From Hysterangium stoloniferum (taxonomy: Eukaryota > Basidiomycota > Agaricomycetes > Hysterangiales > Hysterangiaceae): DNA of 64,000 bases. The position numbers and the translations under genes are program-made. The notes beneath the pieces are model-generated. The model was not told the origin of the DNA. It was given only the letters and a program-made list of their open reading frames with translations, and ran no database searches. The stretch lies in assembly GCA_015178975.1 (NCBI GenBank), contig WHVD01000004.1:620001-684000 (forward strand). The letters run 5' to 3'. Shown in pieces: positions 19,416 to 31,425 of the stretch (position 1 is its first letter; each line of letters begins with the position of its first letter).

Positions 19416-20235
19416 TGTTACGACCGGACAAATCCCGCCGGACTCCGGGCACTAACTCGTACGCCCCCACGCGCTACAAGCACCAATCGTCTGTTTATAG
19501 GATTTCCCGCCCGGACTCCGTTACGTCAAGACTCGTTACATTCGACCTCATTAAGACACATATCAGTCACCGGACTTCCCCCGGACCCCGTCTCTGTCTA
19601 TGTCCGTCTTCATCCCACGCATCAGTCACCGGAACCCACTTAGAATCCCGTCACCGCTCTAATCGAGCCCCGTTCCCGTTTTAGTCAAATGACCTGTCAC
19701 AATTTAGGACTCCGCTCCCACTCCGTTTCCCATTATGGGATATGCTTTGTCACGATTCGGACTCCGCTCCGTTCCGTCCCGTTCCTAACACCAATTTGGT
19801 GTTTACTATTCCCGTTTTATGTTTTGCTCATTTCGTCTCATTATTACTGGATTCGGTATGTCATGCATTCCACGGTCTATATAAACTGGCAGATGTTGTA
19901 CATACAATCCAGTCAGAAAATTAGCTTAGATTCCCCCCAGTAATCTAATACATTTTCCTCTCTAAAAACCTACTCTTATCAGACCGCTCGCACTAGTCGG
20001 AGCCCACGGGCTCCGGCGCATCTATCTCTCTCGACTATCTCGATTCACGACTCTCGACTCACGACCTACGACTCACGACCCACGAACCCCCGCCCGGACT
20101 CCCCGGGATTCCCGTCCGCCTGTCTGAAATTGGACAACACGATCTAGCGAGGGCACAGCCTATAAGCTGAAGCCAAGTCCCACCGGATATTCCGCGGGTT
20201 TCTCCGGAAACCCGCCCTGTGTGTGTATCCTAACA
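19416..20235 (+). repeat. Gypsy-B 3' LTR
   Basis: 820 bp, the same length as the 5' LTR. The 13 differences I see from the 5' copy are all CG versus CA or TG. The core is at 20,162-20,174. Confidence 0.92.
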
Positions 20236-20240
20236 TATAC

Positions 20241-20370
20241 TAGTGTCAACTGTGTCACATTTGTATACATAAGGTACCATTCCACTTGGTATGGCCATGT
20301 AGGCTTGACCTAGACTTGTGGGCTAGGTGTAAGGTTGACACAGACTCGGGCACTTGAGCCTATTTCAACA
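20241..20370 (-). repeat. Copia 5' LTR, second segment
   Basis: The 130 bp continuing the split LTR to its outer end (TGTTGAAATAG on the minus strand). It is followed by the element's AGTTA duplication. With the first segment it makes 323 bp, against 328 bp for the intact LTR. Confidence 0.88.
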
Positions 20371-20375
20371 AGTTA

Positions 20376-22087
20376 GAAGTTACATTTTGTTATTTTAGAC
20401 TTTAATAAGTGTATTTGAGCACTAATACTACTCAAGGAAAGGCTAAAACTAAGTATGTGCCAATTAAAGTAGTGCACAAGGTATGTATATTTCACCAGGA
20501 AACTGTACACTACATCAGGAAATTGGGAAATCCATGCATACTTTAGCTAGGTTGTATAGTAGGCCAAGCTCAGCTATTTACTTAGTGGTATTTTTTTTAC
20601 CCTGAGTTGGTGTATACTAGCTAGCCTAGCCTTGAGCTAGGTGCTCTAGGATCACTAGGTGACTTGTCATTATTTACATTATATTATATTTATATTAGAT
20701 TATTAACAAATAGAGTTCAATATAAATAATAAGATTAACTTATATTCTAATTAAGTACAATACATGGAATACATAAGAAGGGTATATGTAAGTGGAAATA
20801 TAGACAGTTGGTTGGTCATGGATTTATATGACTGGTCAGGTATGGACTATAATGGAATAATAAATAAATAAAAATAAAAATAAACAAAGAAATAGATAAC
20901 ATGTAAGCAACTTTCACACTACATGTAACAACACAACCATATAATTGGATGTTGGGAAAACATGTAGTGTTTGTTGTCCCAGCAAAGTAAATATTGCCCA
21001 GTGAGAAAGAGCACAGCAACTATGCTGGCTCTCACATCACAACACAGTCATGCAATGTAACCAATAGATGGGTCAAGGGTGAAGATGTCAGAGACAAGTG
21101 TCACACTGGATGCAAAGGCAGAGGCAAAGATGATGAGGGCACAAAGGTAGGAGGCAAGGCAAGGCCCTGCTATATAAGTATTTTGGTAATGTCACAGAAT
21201 GTTTGAACTGTGACTGTAGTGTTACTGTGACTGATCGAGGCAACAACCAAATGCTTGTCACACTTTGTCACGATATGTCAGAGTGATATGGTGATAGAGC
21301 CGCTAGAATATCTAGCCGACATTGTCTGGTGCTAGCCCGGGGTATAAACTGTAGCTACGAGATATAGACTACTTAAATTCCTTTATTCTATGGACCATTT
21401 ATGCGCCCCTTCCCAATTCCCTGATGTAGATGCAACAGTTCTCATGTTTTGATGATCTAATGTGAAATTTTATTTTATTTTGGTAATTTCTAATACAAAA
21501 TTGATTAATGCTATGAGTAAAGGCCAGTGCATGCCCAGGTCACGTTTCGATCGGAGGACAACGGAAAACGATTGTTCTTTGTCTTTCAAGCCACATGTGA
21601 TCACAGGACAATGGAACTCACTTGTCTTGGACCTGTCTCGAACACGTTACCCATTGTTCATGTCTCACCTTTTGTCTTGACAATTTTCCTTTTTGTTTTC
21701 AAATTACTTAAATCTACCACAGACCGACATGTAATAGTCGATTCCACTATTCTTGTCGACTGAGGTAAGGTATAAATTGGAAGTTCTTTCGTTAGATTCA
21801 AATACTGATTCAGTATTAGCTATTATATTTGTTATAATGAAGTGTCTACTTATTTTGAAAGAAGAAACATGTCGCGGCACTTGCGCCGCAGCGCGACACC
21901 CTGCACAGCACTTTCCTATAGCCCCGTGACATCAATGGTCTCCAGATGCACAAGCTGAAGCGGAACCCTCGTATCCATAGATCAAGAATAAGGGTGTAGT
22001 TTAAATTGCCACACTGAGAACAATTCAAGTCATAGGGACGGGATTAACACTTCACAGATGGTTTTGTGTGGTATACGAGTGTCAACA
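20376..22087. other. No recognisable gene
   Basis: This continues the DNA that flanked the Copia target. It is AT-rich with short open frames only. Around 21,870-21,910 there is a GC-rich patch (TCGCGGCACTTGCGCCGCAG) resembling one near 26,740-26,790. Confidence 0.5.
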
Positions 22088-25000
22088 GAGCCTTGAAGCA
22101 TCGTGAAAGAAAGATGCCCTATTCCAGTCGAGGTGTACATCCTATACTAAAAGTAAAGATGACACCGAACGTTGCAGCCTTACATCACATGAGCACCGCG
22201 GTATTCGATAAATTTCCCAAAAGTCCAGACATTTGCATTTTTCCCAAGAAAGAAAGGAGTCGGGTGGGGAAGCCATGTGTAGTTGTCTTGATAGGAACAT
22301 TTCCCATCCCCCCCCCCCTTCCCCCCCCCTTTTTCGTCAGCCCACTCCTCGTGGCACAGGTGTTAGCCCCACAGATTTTAGGAGTCGCCAGTCTCAAACC
22401 CAGGCCAATCTGTATGTAGAAGCTGGTGACAAAATCGAAACCACGCCAACGATCCTCAGGATTACGATAGGTTCTTGGGGAAATCTTCAAGGGTTTTTTT
22501 ATACATATATTGCGAGTCATATGATTTTGAACCCTCACAGAGTGTGATGTCGATATGGATTCCGAGACCGACACCCACAGGTATAGCAGGAGTCCCTGAC
22601 GACATCACTCAGCCAGCTGTTGCTTTGTATTGGTTGTACCTTGCATATGTATTATCAGGATTTCCTGGACGGGCCGACAATGCAAAAAGGTTGATTTTGA
22701 TGTTGCTGCTACGTTGTGGTAATGAACAGGACGAGAAGATCTGGAGAGTAACATGCGTAGTTGTCTTGATAAGAAGATTCCCCCCTTCTTCGTCGGCCCA
22801 CTCCTCTTGGTACAGTAAACCGAGAGCTACAGGTGTTAGCCCCACAGATTTTAGGAGTCGACAGTCTCCTTAACCAAACCCAGGCCAATCTGTAGAAGCT
22901 GGTGACAAACCTGAAACCACGCCAACGATCCTGGGGATTATGATAGGTTCTTGGGGAAAACTTCAAGGTTTTTTTTTATACATATATTGCAAGTCATATG
23001 ATTTTGAACCCTCACAGAGTGTGATGTCGATATGGATTCCGACACCCACAGGTATAGCAGGAGTCCCTGACGACATCACTCAGCCATCTGTCGCTTTGTA
23101 TTGGTTGTACCCTGCATATGTGTTATCAGGCTTTCCTGCCGACAATTGCAAAAAGGTTGTTTTTGATGTTGCTGCTACGTTGTGGTAATGAACAGGACGA
23201 GAAGATCTGGAGAGTAACAAGGCAGGCTCCACTCAAGAGTGCATCTTTGTTTTACCATTAAGGATCATGGGTCAGTGTGTAAAGGTATAAGTCTAATTGC
23301 CCTTTTACTTTAGTATGTGGTGGTTCAACGTCAGGAAAAGAGGCGCTTTTAACGCCCCATTTATCTAGGATGATCATTTGGTGCCTTCATCTATTTAAAC
23401 AAATCTAACTGCCCTCTTATTTTAGTATGCGCCGTTTCAACGCCCTCCATTCTAGCCCCAGCACCTCATACCTTCGGTTCGACGGATCAGGTGGAATTCC
23501 GAAAATCGGACATGTTGACAAGGGTTCGATTAAGGGCGTGAAACGACGAAGGAGGCGGCCTCGAGGGAGATGGCTCTCGAGGCGGCTTCCGTCGTCGAAA
23601 CCGTTTCCTTCCTCTCCCGTTGCCTTTTTACTTTTCTATCCGCCGCTCCAACCTCTTTCGTTGCCATTTCCATATCTCATGCTTCGATCCAACGGCTCGA
23701 GTGGAATCTATCGGACCAAAGGCAGGTGAACAAGGGATCGACGAATGGCGCTGAACGAAGGAGACGGCCTCGGGAGAGATGGCTCCCAAGGCAGCTTCCT
23801 TCATCCAAGCATTTCCTTCGTCTTCCACGTGTCGCACCCGTAGATGAGAGGATATTGTTAGGGAGTTTAGTGGCGTGGGGAAACCAGATACTGGATGCGT
23901 CCAACAGCTTACGGTTTTTATATGCTGTGGGCGCAGTTTGAACCCAGGGACAAGTTCATAACCTAATTTTCACAACTACCTGTAAACAAAGCACACAAAG
24001 CGCTGAAACCGCCGACAACTTGTCTACTGGTGAACGGCAATGAACAATTGCCCGTATTGCAATATTTCCACTTGTAAGCAGGCCTACATATTTTAATAAT
24101 GCACGCATTTAGATTTATGATGCCGTGACACTCAAGAGATGGTTTTTTCCGAACGGCATTCCAACACAACTCCACAGGTGTAGGTTTCATTCAATATTAA
24201 ATATTCACACAATAGTACTTTCTTCCACGCAAAGTGTGTTGGTGAGCGCAACATTTCACCACAAAACCGTAGCCTAGGGACTAGTCTCCATACAAGCAGA
24301 GCGCAAGGTCGTCAAATGATTTGTTAGGTGTGGACGATATATTTGACGACCTTGCGCTCTGCTTGTATGGAGACTAGTCCCTAGGCTACGGTTTTGTGGT
24401 GAAATGTTGCGCTCACCAACACACTTTGCGTGGAAGAAAGTACTATTGTGTGAATATTTAATATTGAATGAAACCTACACCTGTGGAGTTGTGTTGGAAT
24501 GCCGTTCGGAAAAAACCATCTCTTGAGTGTCACGGCATCATAAATCTAAATGCGTGCATTATTAAAATATGTAGGCCTGCTTACAAGTGGAAATATTGCA
24601 ATACGGGCAATTGTTCATTGCCGTTCACCAGTAGACAAGTTGTCGGCGGTTTCAGCGCTTTGTGTGCTTTGTTTACAGGTAGTTGTGAAAATTAGGTTAT
24701 GAACTTGTCCCTGGGTTCAAACTGCGCCCACAGCATATAAAAACCGTAAGCTGTTGGACGCATCCAGTATCTGGTTTCCCCACGCCACTAAACTCCCTAA
24801 CAATATCCTCTCATCTACGGGTGCGACACGTGGAAGACGAAGGAAATGCTTGGATGAAGGAAGCTGCCTTGGGAGCCATCTCTCCCGAGGCCGTCTCCTT
24901 CGTTCAGCGCCATTCGTCGATCCCTTGTTCACCTGCCTTTGGTCCGATAGATTCCACTCGAGCCGTTGGATCGAAGCATGAGATATGGAAATGGCAACGA

Positions 25001-26225
25001 AAGAGGTTGGAGCGGCGGATAGAAAAGTAAAAAGGCAACGGGAGAGGAAGGAAACGGTTTCGACGACGGAAGCCGCCTCGAGAGCCATCTCTCTCAAGGC
25101 CGCCTCCTTCGTCATTTCACGCCCTTAATCAAACCCTTGTCAACATGCCTCCGGTTTGCGGAACTCCACCTGATCCGTTGAATCGAAGGTATGAGGTGCT
25201 GGGGCTAGAATGAAGGGCGTTGAAACGGGACATATACTGAAATAAGAGGATAATAAAATTGTATATTGCCTGACTGCCTTGAGGTGCCAGGCGTTCTCAA
25301 CGCCTCAGAATCCAAAAGGACATGTCCCTTCAGGAAATTCTTGATAAATAAGTGAAGGCACTAAATGATCCATCCTAGATAGATGAGGCGTTAAAAGCGC
25401 CTCTGTCCCTGACGTTGAAGCACCGCATACTAAAGTAAAAGGGCAATTAGAGTTATACCTTTATACACCGACCCACGATCCTTAATGGTAAAACAAGGAT
25501 GCATTCTTGAGCTGAGTCGGCCTTGTTATTCTCCGGATCCTCTGGCCCTGTTCATTACCACGACGTAGCGGCAACGTCAAAAACAACATTTTCTAATCGT
25601 CAGCCCGTCCAGGAAAGCCTGATAACACATATGCAGGGTACAACAAATACAAAGCGACAATGGCTGAGTGATGTCGTCAGAAACTGTCCTGCTATACCTG
25701 TGGGTGTTGGTCTCGGAATCGATATCGACATCACACTCTGTGAGGGTTCAACATCATATGGCTCGCAATATATGTATGAAAAAAACCTTGAAGCTTCCCT
25801 CAAGAACGTATCGTAATCCTGAGGATCGTTGGCATGGTTTAGGTTTTTGCCCCAGCTTCTACAGACTGGCCTGGGTTTGGTTAAGGAGACTGTCGACTCC
25901 TAAAATCTGTGGGGCTAACACCTGTAGCTCTCGGTTTACTGTGCCAAGAGGAGTGGGCCGACGAAGAAGGGGGGGGGGGATCTTCTTGTCAAGACAACTA
26001 CGCATGACTTCCCTACTTTTCCCAGAGAAAAAACTGGTTATTAATGAAGTACCCGACTCCTTTCTTTCCTGGGAAAAATGCAAATGTCCAGACTTTTGGG
26101 AAATATATCGAATACCGCGGTGCTCATGTGATGTAAGGCTGCAACGTTCGGTGTCATCTTTACTTCTAGTATAGGGTATACACATCGATTGGAATAGGCA
26201 TCTTTCTTCCGCGAGGCTTCATCGG
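22088..26225. repeat. Large inverted repeat (about 4.1 kb)
   Basis: Two long arms of opposite orientation are separated by 23 nt (24,318-24,340). From 23,565-24,317 on the left and 24,341-25,093 on the right the arms keep one symmetry axis without indels and look identical. Outside that, to about 22,088 and 26,225, they are clearly related but diverged, with indels. The left arm holds a tandem duplication absent from the right. I see no transposase and no typical transposon ends. Open frames of up to 132 residues appear in mirror copies, but only because the DNA is mirrored. It could be a foldback element, a palindromic duplication or an assembly artefact. Confidence 0.88.
22266..23217. repeat. 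Tandem duplication in the left arm of the inverted repeat
   Basis: Two diverged direct copies of about 465-485 bp (22,266-22,750 and 22,751-23,217). Both contain GTGTTAGCCCCACAGATTTT, then a GATAGGTTCTTGGGG block, and end in GACGAGAAGATCTGGAGAGT. The first has a C/T homopolymer run near 22,310-22,335. The right arm has a single copy. Confidence 0.75.
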
Positions 26226-28230
26226 GGATTTGGGAATGTCTACACCCACTATCTAGACTCCCTAGCCTTCCTAGACCCCCTAGATCTATAGTAAGCTTTT
26301 ATACCAACTAGTAAATAGGGATCTCGCGAAAGTACAGTGTTTAGCCGAGCTAGCTAGCTCTCCTAGATGGCTTTAGACAATATAGATGGCATACTTACTG
26401 ATCTTCCCACTTTCCTGATGTTCAAGGTTCTGTTGACACTTGTATACTACACAAAAACCGGGCCATGGGAAAGTGCCGCGCAGGTGTCGCAACTGCCGCG
26501 AACACCTCAAAATGCCCTCAAAAACACATTTGATTAGCATAAATAGATATAACCTCCATCTATTCTTCATAATATATCAATATGTGTACTGGGGGCCTGT
26601 TAATTTACTTTAAGACTTAGTTTTAATGTTTAAAATGGTGTATTAAGCCCTTTTCTAATAGCATATATCATTTAACATGATATTTTGAGTATTTCCTTTT
26701 AAAATATGACTCTGTTTTAGTTTGAAACCAAAATGTGTGTTCGCGGCAATTGCCCACTTTTCGCGGCACCCCTCGCAGCAGTGCGCGGCACATTGCTGTG
26801 TCGGAGTTTGAAATATTTTGAGCCTCTGGCAGTCAACTTCTACACTTCCTATCCAAATCACATTATATTCCTTGTTGAGACTCTGATTAGCCTTTCTATT
26901 AATCAATTCCTATTTGTGATTTTTTTCTTTCCAGTTACTCTACACTTCTGTAAGAGTTGTGAGAATTTGTTGCTTTGGAGCACTAGTATCTGTGAAAATC
27001 TAAGATGGACAGGCCTTAAATATATATAATGGTAAATCAGGTTTTTTGTTAGAGCGTATATGTAAAGGACTCAGGTGTCAATCCAAAAAGCCCAAATACA
27101 AAATACAACTAGGATAAAGAATGGGCAGAATAATGTCAGTCCAAGCCCATGATGATTCCTTTGCCTTAGACAGTATGTATATAAGCAGTCTACTTAGTGA
27201 TGTTGCACTAGATATATAACAAACATTGGATATTGCTATTAAATCAGCTGAGTTTGGTCAAAAAAAGAGGTTGGATGATATTGATCATGAGTCTACAATG
27301 ATATTGCTGCCTTGTACAGCTTTATATGTATCAGGAACAAACTGGGTCACAGCTTAGTAAGTGTCTAGAGAATATGGGAAGTCCATATGAGGTCCAGGTC
27401 AGAAGCCACCCTTAATAGCAAGAAAGGGCTATTACTGGAAGGATCTGGGGCCCAGGTCCTAACAACACAATACAATGAGACTAAGATGGGAAAACAACAA
27501 GAACAATAAACCCCAATGAGAATGGATCTTGGATACTAAGAAGTCAGCTGAGATATATTGATTGGGTATAACATTATAGCTGAGAATATGGTCAGCATGG
27601 TCCTAACAATATTCATTCTCTTAGGTGATATTTTCTTTCTGCATTATTATAGCTTTCTCTTTGATTGTGTCATGTAACAGGTAAAGTTGATATCAATTAT
27701 GTACTCCAGCCATCAATTAAACTGTCATGCTACAGTCCATTTTACCACCCTCAATACAATCTGGGTTCAATTAGTCTACCTTTCATTCTCTAATCTTGCA
27801 GAGATAATTGCTATGATGCACATGTTCAACATGTGAACATTACTGCTTCACCTCCATTGACCTTACTTGCTTTCTAAACTATTGATGTTTGATACATATA
27901 GTTAGGATAGCTATTTGTGAATGAACAGTCAATACTCAAGATGTATATCTTTTCTTAGCTAAATTAGTTTAAGACAATTGTAACTGTGCATGTACAGTTA
28001 TGTGCAGCCACACTGTATTCTGTCATGTGCAGTTATTGCATAGCAGCCATGATTTTTATACATAGTAATGTGCAGTTGCACAGCATCATTTTATATATAT
28101 AAACAACGGAGCTGCATTATGAAATATAACCCTTTTGAACCATCTTAAACTACACAGTATCATCCCATTTGCAGTCATGCATCTTATTCACATGTTCCAG
28201 GTTTACGGGATCTTACCTTTCTCAGGTTAG
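26226..28230. other. No recognisable gene
   Basis: AT-rich DNA with short open frames only. Near 26,740-26,830 a GC-rich patch ends in GTCGGAGTTTGAAATAT, a string also found near 54,125 in the 2-kb insertion. Around 27,960-28,090 GTGCAG/GTACAG strings recur irregularly, followed by a TATA-like TTATATATATAAAC at 28,092. These could be LTR remnants. Confidence 0.45.
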
Positions 28231-28962
28231 TGTTACAACCATGTCGTAACCCAACGGTCCCCAATGATACTATTGTCCATCAGCACTTCAAGTTACTGGC
28301 CAAAGTCATTGTATCAGAAACCATCGGTAAACCAACACTGACACATACCCTCATGGTGATCAAACCCCATTAACACCCCTGTCAAGTTCATCTGGTTATG
28401 CTTTGATACATCCCCTTTTACTTATGATGATCCATGCTATGTTTCACCTATGCCTGTATATACATGTACTTGTAACCCTTGGACTATTTCCTTTTCCTGT
28501 AATCCCACTCTCAGTTAATCGCAGCTTCCAATCTTATCGTAACCTTCCAGTTTCTAGTCAAGTCTATTTGTCAAATAGTATTTCCACTCTTCCCTTAGTT
28601 AGTAGTTTCTAGACACCGATAACTCGTATATAAACCCGCTGTAAATGTAGTTACTAGGCAATCAGAATATTGACTCAGAACACTTGTATACCTCTCTCAT
28701 AGTCCTGCCCTAAGTATCCCACTCCTGCTCTTGCTTGTGCTCACTTACTCTCAGTCTCCAACCCTACAACCCACAACTATCCTTCAGTTTCCGATTGGTG
28801 ACTTCCTGAGAGGATTATTCAATAGGACTTAGTTTTCCACCTGCCCAAAATTTAAGGACACCCAATGGTAACTTGAGAGGGTGCAGCACATAAGCTGAAG
28901 CCAAGTCCTTCTGTTCGGTCCCCATCGGTCTTCCGACATCAGTCAGTTTTCTGTTCATAACA
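28231..28962 (+). mobile_element. LTR of Gypsy family A without target duplication
   Basis: A 732-bp LTR from TGTTACAACC to TTCATAACA, with the family core at 28,890-28,902. Its flanks (GTTAG and ACTCA) do not match, unlike the clean solo LTRs. It may be half of a rearranged element or a product of recombination between elements. Confidence 0.78.
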
Positions 28963-29029
28963 ACTCATTCCCACATGAAGATGACAAGATCTTGGATTAC
29001 CTTCATAATCCATCATCTCCAATGTTTGA

Positions 29030-29560
29030 TACTCTTCTTAAACCTCACCTTCCATTGCTTAACAAACTGGTGAAGATATCAAAACAAGTTAGAAGAGAAG
29101 AATATCCTGCTTTGGATTACCTGTATACTGACTGCTATGTCAGAGTTGAAGGCTGAATCCACCTACCTCAAAAACCATGTCATATTGTTTTCCAGAAATC
29201 TCTCTTCAATACAAATTGCCATGATACATTATTGTTGGGGGTATGTAGGATGGAGTCCAGGAGCCCGGAGGCTGGCAGGTTTTCCGGTTCCTGTTTGATA
29301 CTCTTCTGAAACCACCTTCCATTCCTTAACAAGCTGGTGAAGACACCAAAACAAGTTAGAAGAGAAGAATGTTCTGCTTTGGATTACCTGTACACTGGGA
29401 AGGCTATGTCTGAGTTGAAGGCTGAATCCACCTACCTCAAAAATCATATCATATTGTTTTCTGGAGATCTCTCTTCAATACAAATTGCTATGATACAATA
29501 TTGGCTGCATATGAACCTAGACTCTGGTGCAAGGAACAAGGATAAATGGATCCAATGAGT
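29030..29560 (+). pseudogene. Fragment of an unidentified gene with an internal direct duplication
   Basis: Two direct copies of about 200 bp (29,035-29,235 and 29,290-29,505) encode related peptides around LNKLVK-KQVRREE-ALDYLYT. The second stays open as a 73-residue frame (29,337-29,558: GKAMSELKAESTYLKNHIILFSGDLSSIQIAMIQYW). Reading continues with stops to about 29,750. The peptide looks like a protein fragment, but I do not recognise the family. About 50 bp of unrelated sequence separates the copies. Confidence 0.5.
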
Positions 29561-29804
29561 ACCCGCAGCCCATGAAATGACTCTTCTTATCCTGAAACAG
29601 TCCTACACCCAATTATCCCCTGATGGCCCACCTTTTGAAGATCTTCCCAAACACACACAACTATTTCAAGACCTATTGAAGCATCCATGGTATATACAGT
29701 ATAGCCAGGTACCACCATTCCCTGCCATAGATGTTGACCATTGGATTCCTTGAACATGAAATGTTTGAGACTTCAAAAGCAGCAGGGTCTGCCAGCTTTC
29801 AACC

Positions 29805-31105
29805 ATGGGGATTGGATGCAGGTAATCATCAGAATAAATGGAGTCTATATCCATTTATTCCCTACTCTTGGAATGAATGTGATATTCCTGAACTTGAGGA
29901 GACTGAATATCAGGTATTTTACTATCAATTTCAAAATATGATATAGATTAATGCTTATACTTTCATGTAGCATAGGCCAGAATTTAGTGAAGGCAGTGAA
30001 CCAGACACTCAAGGAGCCCCACATTTTCCCTCTAAATAGACCAAAACTCCAACCAACTCAGAAGTGCAAAGGAGAAGGAATGTGTGAGGAAGCTTTGTTT
30101 GAGAAGCAATCTGAAAGAATACTCAGCAAATGACCCAGGTGTTATGACCGTGTCGTATCTGTGTCGCAACCCAACAGTCCCTGAGGATACTACCATCTAT
30201 CGACGTTCCAAGTTATTGATCAAGTCATCATTTTGGTAACCATTGGAACACCAACACTGACATATACCTTCATGGTGATCAAACCCCATTTACACCCCTG
30301 TCAAAATATACTCGTACCATCTGGTTATGCTTTGATATGTCCCCTTTCATTATGATGATCTGTTTTGCTCTATGTTTCACATATGCCTGTATATACTTGT
30401 AGCCCGTGGAATATTCCCTTTTCTCATAATCCCACTCTCAGCTAAATCATGGCTTCCAATCTTATCGTAACCTTCCGGTTTCTAGTCAAGTCTATTTGTC
30501 AATAGTGTTTCCACTCTTCCCTTAGTTAGTAGTTTCTAGATGCCGATAACTTGTATATAGACCCGCTGTAATGTAGCTACTAGACAATCAGAATATCGAC
30601 TTAGATACCCCTCTAATCTCCAACTCCGTTATCTATTCACGACCACCACATTCTGACTCCATCTGATTTATGACCCAACCTACATTGATGACTCCGACTC
30701 TCAGTCTCTGACACTCAGTCTCTGACTCTTAGTCTCCAACTCCCAGTCCCCGACTCTCAGTCTCCAACTCTCCAACCCAACCCTCAACTTATCCTTTGGT
30801 TTCTGATTGGTAGTTTACTGAGAGGTTTACTCAACAGGACTAGTTTCCACCTGCCCGAAATTTAAGGACACCCGATGGTAACTTGTGAGGGTGCAGCACA
30901 TAAGCTGAAGCCAAGTCCTTCTGTTCAGTCCCCATTGGTCTACTGACATTAGTCAGTTTTCAGTTCTTAACACCAGGCTGAATTATACAGAGACTTGGGG
31001 CATAAAATGCTTTTCTGTACACAATATTCATTTTTAAGACATAACACAATATAGAACTTCTAAGACATAATATTTGACATTTTTTTGAGCCTTGGCCCCC
31101 TGACA
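29805..31105. repeat. Dispersed repeat, copy 2 (interrupted)
   Basis: This matches 3,985-4,440. It is split by the solo LTR-A at 30,140-30,972 and resumes at 30,978. The resumed part shares ATAACACAATAT and TTTGACATTTTTT with copy 1 near 4,390-4,435. Only decayed coding traces are seen. Confidence 0.6.
30140..30972 (+). mobile_element. Solo LTR, Gypsy family A
   Basis: An 833-bp LTR with perfect CCAGG duplications at 30,135-30,139 and 30,973-30,977. It is longer than the others of its family, partly because of a short tandem run of GACTCTCAGTCTC-like units near 30,680-30,770. The core is at 30,900-30,912. Confidence 0.88.
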
Positions 31106-31425
31106 TACATATGTAGAGCCTCCTTTGCCCCCTTTGCTTAGATCTAGCCATTTCAATTATGTAAGGTGGAATCAGATTTGAGTGCATAGTAGAATTCATG
31201 TAGAAAAGAAAGTCTTATATCTTCACAACAAAAACACCTAAAATCACAAAACATTGCACAATTATTTATAATATATACAGTATATGCTTATATTTAGGCA
31301 ATAAGAAATTGGTAGAATATCATGCATTCAATTTTCAGTTTTGAGAAGGAAAGTACCATAATTAGGTTCATAATAGGCCATTAAAAAATAAAAATACAGA
31401 CTAACTATTAGATATACTATATATA

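Larger units (their letters stand above)
12140..20235 (+). mobile_element. Ty3/Gypsy element, family B, full length
   Basis: An 8,096-bp element with two 820-bp LTRs and a perfect TATAC duplication (12,135-12,139 and 20,236-20,240). Internal order is gag, protease, RT, RNase H, integrase, chromodomain, then an antisense accessory gene, polypurine tract and 3' LTR. Integrase after RT and the C-terminal chromodomain place it among the chromoviruses. By eye the LTRs differ at 13 sites out of 820, a fairly recent insertion. Pol has three TGA codons and one frameshift, so it is not autonomous as it stands. Confidence 0.93.
4555..20370 (-). mobile_element. Ty1/Copia retrotransposon (minus strand), with nested insertions
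   Basis: Both LTRs are present and flanked by identical 5-bp duplications AGTTA (4,550-4,554 and 20,371-20,375). On the minus strand the order is 5' LTR, PBS, gag, protease, integrase, RT/RNase H, polypurine tract, 3' LTR: Copia order, integrase before RT. Later insertions are a solo LTR-A (6,977-7,704), a TA-flanked insertion (9,511-11,428) and the full Gypsy-B element (12,140-20,235) within the 5' LTR. Coding regions carry frameshifts and stops, so the element is dead. Confidence 0.9.

Noticed and set aside
23963..24695. Identical 75-residue open frames on both sides of the palindrome, looking like conserved proteins
   Set aside because: They are identical because the DNA is an inverted repeat. 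I see no domain and no start context.
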